From: Nigrospora sphaerica
Lineage: Eukaryota > Ascomycota > Sordariomycetes > Amphisphaeriales > Apiosporaceae
Assembly: GCA_018287875.1 (NCBI GenBank)
Contig: JAGVVL010000001.1
Coordinates: 5,456,001-5,520,000 of the forward strand
Direction: 5' to 3'
DNA length: 64,000 nucleotides
Both the position numbers and the translations under genes were made by a program. Below, in pieces: positions 55,525-64,000 of the stretch. Within the stretch, counting starts at the first letter, position 1. Every line of letters begins with the position of its first letter. Under the pieces are notes generated by a model that ran no database searches, was not told the origin of the DNA, and saw only the letters and a list, made by a program, of their open reading frames with translations.

Positions 55525-56071
55525 CGGCAGCGCTCTGCACTTGTGTAATTATGTACAACTACCGAAAACACCGCACCACATTAAGAGCGACGGCGTTGAG
55601 GGCACGGAATTTGTCATTGCATAGCATTTTGGAATTGGTTCATGGCCCTGTACTCTGCAAGACCCGGATTACAGACCTGGCCAGGGTTGTATCTCCTCTC
55701 TTCATTAGGACGGGGTAATAGAAAGCAGTCGTTTCGTGTCCTGCGTTGCCAATGTGCCACTTCCGAATGTTCCGACAAGCCCTGCGGAAACAGAGCTTTG
55801 CAATAGTAGCATGCTCGACCGATCGGCAGATGTGGACGTCCAGAACAAGATCCCGATACCGACCCGGCCGAGATTCTCCAAGGTCATGCTCGTAATCAGC
55901 GCGGTTCCAAGATACAAAGAAATGCCTTGGAACAAACACAATGCCCCTCGGGTCGTGGGCCACGGCTACCAGATTATCTGCCGTGTCGTGCCAGGACTAG
56001 TGGCCGACGAGTCCATTTGTATGCTGGCTGGGGAGGGATTCAGTCGATAGCCAGTGAACAATCACCTATAA
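55525..56071. other. Intergenic between convergent genes
   Basis: 3' flanks of tim14 and the exonuclease-like gene. A 107-codon frame on the - strand (55963-55640) has no recognisable domain and is not annotated. Confidence 0.5.
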
Positions 56072-58114
56072 TCACTTACAAGACGTGGGCACAGGCTCCA
56101 GAGATCTCTCATACGACCCGCCATCGTCATCTTCGCCATCGGACCACTCAGCTTCGCTGTTTAAAAATATCAGATACAAAAGCTCGTAACTATCTGGGAA
56201 AAGAAACTTACTTAGGAACGTCACGAGGATTCCAGACGGTTGGAACAATGTCGGGATAACCTGTCTTTCTGAGAACAGCCATGGCGACCATGGCACGTAG
56301 AGTATGAACGGCGTCATTGCCCGCGTTGTGGAAGTTATGGCCGGGTAAATCCAACTCACTGCACATGTGCTCTAGCCCTCTCGGGTCACGGGAGCGCTGC
56401 ACTCGCTGGAACATGGTCTTTGTGTCCACCTCGTCGTAGAAATCTGCGCTTCTCCATATGTTGAAACCGATGGTTTTGAGGTACTTCAGGTCGATGGAGA
56501 TGTCATGTCCAACCATGACGATAGGACTTGTGTCGTTACCATTCTCAATGATGTTGGTGACACGCTCGCGCAGATGTTTCTGCGAGACGAACTCGCTCTC
56601 GCTGTACCGCCATCAGCTCCATTCAGCAGCCGGCTCGCGTTACAGTGATTTACCCAAAGTCGAAATACTCCGGGCAACCTTTGACAAACTCATGGTTGAC
56701 CAAATCTGAAACTTCCCTAACGCGAAGATGATGGGCCTCGATCAGAGGAAACCAGTTTTGGCCTTTCTCGCCCGGCGCTACTCCGATGGTGTCTTCTGTG
56801 TCTAGTATGGCTATGCCAATCTCGGTGACAATGCTGTTGTTGCGTTCGTAGGCCTCCACGTCAACGCAACCGAATCGAACCGACCGCTCGTTTCGAAATG
56901 GTGGAGCAATGTAGACATTCCAATTCTTGCCCGCTGCCGTGATCGTCAACACAGAGACCTGGCCGAACTCACGATACGCGCGCTTACCTTCATCTCTGTC
57001 ATATGCCGTTCGCGTACGGAGGCCAAGGTATCGCTGGACCCGCTTGGTTGTGCGTCCCCAGGTCTTTTGAGTCTGTATTCTGTTCTGTCGTTTCTTCTCG
57101 GGGTGATTTTGAGCTCCGTATGACGACTGTAGAAATCTGTAAATACCGTCCATTTTTCCCTTCAAGTACAGTAGGGTCGACGCCTTGTACTGTTTGTAAT
57201 CATCGTCCGCGTTGCCCAGAGTCTTCTTGGTCTCCATGTAAGTAGACTCATTTGACATTCGTCCCATGAAACGGGGGCGAGGTAGGCCGGATCCGGCAAA
57301 GACAACCTGGAACATCTCAGAATTTCTTCCGTTCTCAGGGATGCTGAGAGTGGTTCCGAGACGGGCGTTGGCAATGTCTAGGAAATCTTCAAACTGAGCG
57401 GTGGGCACAAGAATCAACGGATCACGCTGGAAGCATGGATCATGGATGCAGAACCTAGGAAAGTCAGCCTATTGGTGCGGAGGTACGACAAAACGACATC
57501 CTACATGTCCCAGATGCGGCCATCGAAGACATTCGTCTTGAAGTACTCCGCTACCTAAATCAACTATCAGAGCGGCCCTCTGACAGGAAACGTCGCGCTT
57601 GCCTTTTCAAAGTTGCCCTTGCCAACAAAACGATGGGGATACTGCGATATCAACTTGAACGGACACAGCTTTAAGCCCTCCGGATAAGTTTCTCGCTTCT
57701 CGAGGCCGAAGGGCTCGAAGACGCCCCGAAGTTTACTCGGCCCGGACTGCGCAGCAAGCGAGGTGATATTTGAATATTCTTTCCCGTGTAAGCAGGTGGC
57801 CTTGAAGCATGATGTACTGTAAAGTACTTACGTGTTGCTGACTGGGGCTCGGACTTGGATTGTGACTTGGGGGGATGCTGGTGACAGGGGGCCTTGATCT
57901 CCCAATCATCATCACTGCCGTCATCACCATCATCTGTCATGTCAAGGAGTTGCATATTTTGGATCAAGCGGCTTAGTCTTGGACTGGGTGGCGTGGGCTC
58001 CAAGGATGGGACGTAGACGGGAGACGGGTGCCCGCAAACATTTTGGACTTCGTTGTCCCTAACAATATACGCAACGCCACTTCGGACGGTGAACTTCTCG
58101 GCGTCGTCGCCCAT
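56072..58114 (-). CDS. DEDDh exonuclease-like protein (Gfd2/YDR514C-type; possible QIP relative)
   Basis: Six exons (58114-57832, 57778-57603, 57554-57505, 57454-56654, 56601-56212, 56156-56072) give 594 residues; all phases agree. The C-terminal half has an RNase H-like exonuclease pattern: Asp368 and Glu370 in VDVEAYE, Asp474 in GHDISIDLKYL, and His528 with Asp533 in HNAGND, that is all four acids plus the DEDDh histidine. The motifs look intact, so 3'-5' exonuclease activity on RNA or DNA is plausible. Gfd2/YDR514C-like proteins share this domain; Neurospora QIP, which removes the passenger strand from QDE-2-bound siRNA, is of similar size, but I cannot confirm that match. Intron 2 begins with GC instead of GT. 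The N-terminus is acidic and disordered. Confidence 0.78.
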
Positions 58115-58952
58115 ATTGGCATGTGTATACCGACGAATCGGCGTGAGTGAGTGTAGCGGTCCCCAAGAGGGAAACAAACTTTGTGCAAGCGAAGTATGAG
58201 ACTAATGCGGACCAGTTGTGGGCAGCTCCAGGTGTCGGGGAACTTGTCAGAATATTCGAGAGAGGAGGAAAGAAAACGGCGAGGTTGGTGGGGGGTCCAG
58301 AGAAAGACCCTAGAAGTAACGGAGGTATAGTCCAGTACTCTGCCCTGTAGTTTGTTTGCTTGGGGGCACCCGCAGCCGATGGGGATTATCAAAGAACGCG
58401 ATCCCTGTACCTGTGTTTAGGGAGAGGTCTGATGTTACTTGCCAACCTGGATTAGATCCTACGCTTCTAGATGTTTGTAAACGGGATATCGGCCAACTGG
58501 CAGGCATGACGGAGGTAGAGCAAGTACGAACTTCACGCCCGCCTTCCGCAAGGAAAGGAACTTGAGGGCACTACGCGGGGATTCGTGCACGTATTCGGCA
58601 AGACTGCCAGAACGTTGCAAGCACCCGGTCACTGCCACCTTGGCAAACTGCCTGCATTGCCAGGTTGACTATTGCACTCTTTCGGAATGCCTGAGGATGA
58701 CGCATGGAATGGCTGGCTGCTCTCGTGCTTTCTCCGTTTGAGGCCATGAATTTTGTTTGCTCCCACTACGGAAATGAGATAGCCTCTCCCATCGCGAAGA
58801 TTCAATTACCTCCTGTCATTTGACCGTTCTGATCTCATTACCATACCCACAGCACATAGCACAGTAATTGATCATACAACTGCGTACAAATCATTCCAAA
58901 CCCTCGTCTCAGGGCTCGCCGTGGTTACATTGGGGTATAAATTATGGTGCCC
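58115..58952. other. Intergenic, exonuclease-gene promoter and ku80 3' flank
   Basis: No gene seen. The region near 58740-58980 is AT-richer than its surroundings and contains possible poly(A) signals for ku80 on the - strand. Confidence 0.5.
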
Positions 58953-61340
58953 CTATACCTTGTAAAACTGATATCGAATTAGCGAACGCTTCGTAAAATC
59001 CAGCCGCAGCAACTTACCTCTTCGGCTTCGGTGGTAGAGACCTTCGACGCGCTTGACATTCTGTCATCGATCAAGCCAAGTTTCGCCACTCTCACGCGGT
59101 ACCAAAACTCGCGCCGATCTCCTCCCAGCTCGCCCGAGAAAATCTTCTTCTTGAAGCTCTTCATGAATTTGTTATAGTGATCAGGCTCTTCAACGCTGTT
59201 CATCTGATCGCGAAACACACCCATACACTCGACGGCACGTTCGTAGTGGAAATCCGCCAGGCTATCAGCGATGAGATCGCATATGATCTGGCCCATTTGC
59301 AGCGAAGCCTGCTGGAAAACGGTATCGTTCTCAGCAGTATCGACCATGTGCGTGAAGTCTGCGATGGCATTCTTTGGGTCTATTTTGGTGCGTTTGTGCT
59401 GCGGCTGTCGGAGCAGAGCGTCAACATCAAGCCCCGAGATTGCTTCGGCCTTGGGTTTGGTGCGTTTGGCATTTGCTTTCGGGGGCACTGCGACGTGTTA
59501 GCACGCTATACGAAAAGGGTGTCGAAATCTAGAGCGGCGACCTGCCTTTCTTGACTTGGGCAGTGTCTATGAGGTCCGCAAGCACTGTTTGGGCCTGTTT
59601 GACCAGTTCTTGGTCTGGTCGAGCATACTTCAGGAGTATCGGTGGAACGGGTGGCGGCGGCTGGTCTGGATAGATGGCCCTATGACGGACCACCTGATTG
59701 ATTCGATGCAAGGCTGGGCAGTAGCTTTCTTCGACGGCGGCGTACTCCTGAGTGCGGTTGCTGGGGTGAAGTCAGCATTCGGGCTTCCAAAGTGGTCTTG
59801 GACCTCCTGGTTGCCTACCCCTGTTCGTCTATCTCGTAGGTTGAAATGTCCATCGCATCCACATAATCGCTCATCGTCTCGTTGAGTTCCTCAGTCGGTA
59901 GATAGCGATGCTGCGACAAAGTGGCGCCGCTGTGTGTGACCACCTTGTCGAGGGGGGGGAACAAGTAGCTGCGCACATCTTCGGCAAAAGGCAGAGGTAC
60001 GTCGTATAAGCACTCGAAATCCACGTCGATAAAAGGAGCGAGCAGAAGCAGGACGGGCTCTTTGCCGTCTTTGGTTACCAAGCGCGCGATGGCGTAGGAT
60101 TCGAGCTCGTGCAGGGAGTGGATCAGGGATGATAGCTTCAGAGCCGCGTCTCGGTTGAACTTCTGGGCCACAATGGTTCCAGTCTCCCCGAGGGCGAGGA
60201 ATGACTCGTATTTCTCCCTTCCGATGAAGCCAACGATGGCGAATCCCTTTTCGGTCTCAATCTTGGTGATGTTGTGCTCCGACTCGCTGATATGTACCGC
60301 TGTTCGGCCATATTCGTATCCCTTGGCGAGGTCTTCGAACGGAACGTCCCTCTTGCCGCCGGGTGCCGTGGGGTCGTTGACCTTGTAGTTCCGTGAGCTC
60401 TTCACAGCCGCAAACGCGCTCCCGGTAGCTTCGACGCCCTGCATTGCGTCGACGTCCATAGTGGCCGTGGACTGCGTTGCGATGTCGGATTTCACCACAA
60501 CGTTGCTGGCCGGCGGAACGGGCGCCTTGTGCGTCTTGAAGTATCTCTCCACCGAGATCTTCATAGAATTCTCGTGGCCAGGATCTCCGAGCGTCAGGGG
60601 CCCGTCGTACGTTTTGAACGGCCTGACTGGTTTGAGCCTCGGAGCGTCGAGCTCTTCGATGGCTTCTGCAACGGTGCCGTACTGGCCTTCGCAGGCGTCG
60701 GTGAGCTCTTTCAGCACCCGTTCGTTACTGGCCTTTTGGGCAGTCTTGTCCTCCTCCTTGAAGCCGAACTCGTTGTCGTCAAAATCCACACCTCTGTATA
60801 CAGGTCAACAGGCCATCAAACGGCGCACGTGGGTGTGCCGCAAGGAACTCACAATACTGTCAAGGTTATGCCAAGGGCCTTGATCCTGGAAGCAATATCG
60901 GCGATATCGTCGCCATCAATAGGAGCCTCGCCGTTGGTGACGAGAACGATCTTGCGGTTGTATTTGAGTTTCTTGGTGTATTTCTCGATCATGTCGACAG
61001 CCACGACGATTGCGGACACACAGTCCCCAAACGCGGCGTCGCTGGCCACAATCTTGGCCTGCAGTTCGCGCATCTCGGGCAGCGACATGGGGCTGATATC
61101 TCGCAGGATGGAAATGTTCTCATAGCCACTCTCTTCCTGCAAGGGGTGGTCCGTCTCATCGGTACGCACGCCGAGGACGCCGAGGGTCCACGTCTTTCTG
61201 GAGGCGGCCACGGTGGTGGTGATCTTGTCCCACACATAACGCATGCTCCACTCCAGGTCCGACACGGTCCTGCCGTTATTGCATTCTGCCATAGACGACC
61301 CGAGGTCGACGATGTAGACAGTGGCTTCCTTGTCGGCCAT
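58953..61340 (-). CDS. ku80: Ku80, DNA end-binding subunit of non-homologous end joining
   Basis: Five exons (61340-60853, 60793-59819, 59760-59546, 59487-59018, 58967-58953) give 720 residues, normal for fungal Ku80. The N-terminal von Willebrand-type domain starts at VYIVDLGSSMAE and includes KIVLVTNGEAPIDGDD; the Ku core beta-barrel spans roughly residues 230-480 (LTLGDPGHENSMKISVERYFKTHKA, YEYGRTAVHISE). The helical C-terminus includes ISGLDVDALL and the VFRDQMNSVEEPDHYNKFMKSFKKKI segment. Intron 3 uses a GC donor, required to keep VKKVPPKA in frame. The last exon is 15 nt (FYKV and stop), replacing a shorter false ending. With Ku70 the protein loads on broken DNA ends in the nucleus and also acts at telomeres. 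Confidence 0.93.
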
Positions 61341-62550
61341 TGTTACGGGCGGTACTGAGCAAAGCCAGTGAGGTAGGAGTGTGCTGACCGGATAGAAAAT
61401 GTGGGCTTAATGGAATCTGCATATGTTGACACTCATGACCTCAGTGGGAGGAGGGGTAAGGCATGTATATTGTTCGCCGGCGGAGGAAAATCCTGCAGAG
61501 GAGGTAGATCTTATAATGATGTCCCAAGCCGCAATTCTGGATACGGGACCGGCCTGGCCATGGAATCGCTGCATATATGGCACCAGGCGCATCAGGCAGT
61601 CGCGGCACGGTTCATCTCGACAGGTCCATTGGCGTCACGTCCTTCCTAGGCAGCGACGGGAGCGCGGGCGCGACTGAAATCTCAAGTGGGTCTCAACGCG
61701 AATTGAGAGCGAGGTCACGCTCAGGCAAACAGCCCGTCGCCAATGTTGAAGTCGCTTTCTAGAATCCAATCCGATCTACCTACCCATCCACCCATCCACC
61801 CATATAATGGATGCCTGCCTACTTCAATCGGGATTAGTTGGATATCAGGTACCATGGAGGTACATGCGACCTAGGTAGATTCGTTGGCCCGTATTCAGTA
61901 ACAGCAGCCATTCTACGCCCTTCTCTTCACCCGCTGTTAATTGATATACTTGGCTGCCTCTCCGCAGAACGAAGTAATTACATTGTAAAAGACGAGGACG
62001 AGGTAAGTAGGCAGATACCTCTTAGTTCTAATAAGGCGGCCGCAGGTACCTCTCCGCTTGCCTGTCAGCGCTTACTTGGACAGGAAGGGGATAGATGCTG
62101 GAGAGCCGGGGCTTCGGGCTGTCGCAAACCAGATGAGCCTAATAACAAGTAAGCTCCATTTCCCGCGGGAGCTCCCATATGGACCCATGCACTGAAGGTT
62201 GGGGGGTCTGGAGCTGGCGGAGAAAGCATGCAAACCGATTCCCCGTCTCAGCGTCATGGATGGTGCGATGCATCTGGAGCGCCGAGCGACCGAGGCGCCG
62301 CAGTAGCTGCCCCGGTTGCCATCCGTTCAGTTCAGTCTCTCCCCTCTCGATCCATGCTCGCTTGCTCAGCACGTAGAACCTTACCATACGTTGCCTACCT
62401 CCTACATCTACCTTCTGCCTCGCAGGTAGCATTGCTTTTCTCCCAACCTTGGGGAAACTTCCCTTCTTCCGCAATCTTCACTGACACAACCCCCCACTCC
62501 CCACCAGCCTGTCGAGATCACCAGAGTTACGCAGCATTCCACACCAAATC
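61341..62550. promoter_or_regulatory. Divergent spacer of ku80 and TMEM205-like gene
   Basis: A 1.2-kb divergent promoter region. It contains ATCC/CCCATCCA repeats at about 61777-61803 and several ACCTA/TAGGTA words, including GACCTAGGTAGA near 61868. No gene seen. Confidence 0.5.
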
Positions 62551-63384
62551 ATGACGACCGCTTCGCTCCTCTGGTCTCCTGGGCCATACCACGTCCTCTC
62601 GTACGTGACACAGCACAACCCTCCCCCGGACCCGTCCTGTCAAGCCGGCACCATGCTCATATGAAGCCTTTCCCCCCAACAGCTACGGGACCCTCTTGGG
62701 AACCACCTTTTTCCACGTAAGTCCGTCATCCAGTTGATTCATGCCAGCCATGTGTTTTCCTCGGCGATGGCCGCGTCACCTGAACCAACCCCCCCCCGGC
62801 TCTAACGGCGACGTGTGGGCACGCAGAGCTTCGTCAATGCCACGACCTCCTTCACCGTGCTCCCGCGACTCCATTTCGCCGAATTGCAGCGCGCCATCTT
62901 CCCTGCCTATTTCGGGATGCAGACGATCCTGCCCGTCGTCGTCGCCCTGACCTACCCCGGCAGCCGCATTGCCGCATCCGGTCTCGGCGGCGTGCTCGAC
63001 GAGCACAATCGCTGGAGCGTGCTGCTGCCGCTGGGCACGGCCTGTCTGACCGGCCTCGTAAACTGGGCCTACTTCCTGCCAGCTACGAACGCTATCACCG
63101 CCAAGCGCCGACAGCAAGGTAAGTTTTCGGCATCGGCATCCATGCTATCGTGCACCGAAGCCGCGGGTGGGCCAGACCCCCGGGTGAAACGACCTGCTGA
63201 CACCAACATTGTTGCAGAGACGAAGGACGATAAGAAGAGCTTTGATTCGCCGCCTCACTCCCAAGAGATGACGGCCCTCAACAAGAAGTTTGGCAAGATT
63301 CACGGCCTTTCGTCTTTGTTTAACCTGGTCACCTTCATCTCCGTTGTCGCGTACGGCTTCAATCTGGGCTCGAGGATCCAGTAG
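62551..63384 (+). CDS. TMEM205-like membrane protein (DUF4149)
   Basis: Four exons (62551-62600, 62683-62716, 62827-63118, 63218-63384; introns 82, 110 and 99 bp) give 180 residues with consistent phase. Conserved features are HVLSYGTLLGTTFFHSFVN, then LPRLHFAELQRAIFPAYFG, and the LTGLVNWAYFLPATNAI helix, matching the TMEM205/DUF4149 domain with about four membrane spans. Exon 2 is only 34 nt. The C-terminal helix follows KFGKIHGLSSLFNLVTFISVVAYGF. Human TMEM205 has been linked to platinum resistance, but the fungal role is unknown. A mid-loop Lys/Asp/Ser-rich segment is probably cytosolic. Confidence 0.87.
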
Positions 63385-63812
63385 CGGCCAAACGCCAGCA
63401 TATAAGGTGCACCGGCGACGGGGTCGTCATCACGCCAACGCTCACGAGTAGAAGTGCCAAGTAGAATGCGCCTTGGGGCCAATCAATGGTTCAACTTGTC
63501 GCTAAAACACCGAGATTAAAAACCTTATATCAAAAACCAAAGGTGCACTGACTGTCACGCGGACCAGATATCTCTTCCCTGTGTGTGAAAACCGTGGCGC
63601 CGTGAAAGGCAAGCCAATGAAACGACCGATACGCCAGCTTTGTTACCAATCCCACTCCTTGCCCGGGTATAATGCACTAGTTCAGTCCAGGCGACTTTGG
63701 TCTGTGTCCGTCGTCGAAAGCCTGGTCCTTTATGTTGAGGGACGACTCTTTCCAAACCGCGCCCCTCCCCAACCAAATCGCCGCGATGCGACATGGCAGT
63801 TCGCTCGTCCTC
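63385..63812. other. Intergenic between convergent genes
   Basis: 3' flanks of the TMEM205-like gene and of the partial gene at the edge. Nothing recognised. Confidence 0.5.
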
Positions 63813-64000
63813 TCAGCGACGCTCGGCCAGCGCGAGCAGCTGCAGCTTCGCGGCCGCCAGCTTCTGGGCTTTGGTCTCGGCGTCCTCGACCTTGCTTCGG
63901 CGCTCGGCCGTCGCGGCGCGGCGAAGCGAGTCGTGGAGGGAGCGCTTCATGGGCTGCATGGCCAGTTGCTTGTCGATGTCGAGCTCCTCGGTAGGCGCGG
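63813..64000 (-). CDS. C-terminal part of an unidentified protein (cut by the window edge)
   Basis: An open frame enters from the right edge and ends with TGA at 63815-63813, encoding at least 61 residues. The composition is strongly coding-like (G/C in most third positions) and predicts a charged helix or coiled coil: ELDIDKQLAMQPMKRSLHDS, then AERRSKVEDAETKAQKLAA and LLALAERR at the end. I do not recognise the family from this tail. It converges with the TMEM205-like gene. Confidence 0.6.
   Translation of the reverse strand, partial: APTEELDIDKQLAMQPMKRSLHDSLRRAATAERRSKVEDAETKAQKLAAAKLQLLALAERR

Noticed and set aside
59488..59545. Canonical GT donor for ku80 intron 3 at the nearby CAG/GTCGCC
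   Set aside because: That donor shifts the frame and destroys the conserved VPPKA joint, so the GC donor a few bases earlier was preferred.

Overview
The window is nuclear DNA from a filamentous ascomycete, most likely a Sordariomycete. The supporting evidence is compact GC-rich genes, short introns of about 45-240 bp (one of 377 bp) with GT/AG borders and CTAAC/CTGAC-type branch sites, long gene-free spacers, and genes from fungal lineages (hut1, cog1, rlp24, tim14, ku80, a Ppk6/Laa2-like protein, DUF3602, DUF3176). Genus cannot be fixed from the sequence alone. I reconstructed 22 genes plus one cut by the right edge. In every multi-exon model except one the reading phases add up across all introns. 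The exception is the DUF3602 gene, which carries an apparent frame break.

Layout. 1-15 kb: hut1 (nucleotide-sugar transporter), a three-KH RNA-binding protein, a long gene-free tract, a clathrin-adaptor accessory protein, and a PQ-loop vacuolar amino-acid transporter. 15.6-22.7 kb: an aldo-keto reductase, a Ree1/DUF1349 protein, cog1 and a peroxisomal enoyl-CoA isomerase. 23.2-27.2 kb: a small specialised-metabolism locus in which a class I terpene cyclase and a cytochrome P450 are divergently transcribed from one 660-bp spacer. The cyclase resembles the N-terminal half of chimeric di/sesterterpene synthases but has no prenyltransferase half.

28-42 kb: a DUF3176 membrane protein, a SnoaL-like protein, a 987-residue ING/PHD chromatin reader, a bactofilin-like beta-helix protein, an unrecognised multi-pass membrane protein and a C2H2 zinc-finger protein. 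42.1-52 kb: a 9.9-kb gene-free tract upstream of the zinc-finger gene, full of simple repeats. 52-64 kb: a DUF3602 gene with the frame break, rlp24 (60S ribosome biogenesis), tim14/pam18 (mitochondrial import), a DEDDh exonuclease-like protein, ku80 (end joining), a TMEM205-like protein and the 3' end of another gene.

Apart from the terpene/P450 pair the genes form no shared pathway and look like a normal mix of housekeeping genes. The most interesting points are the stand-alone cyclase with its P450, the bactofilin-like protein, the in-frame intron inside the PHD finger, very small coding exons (5, 11, 14, 15 and 15 nt), two GC-AG introns in neighbouring genes, and the large spacer before the C2H2 regulator.
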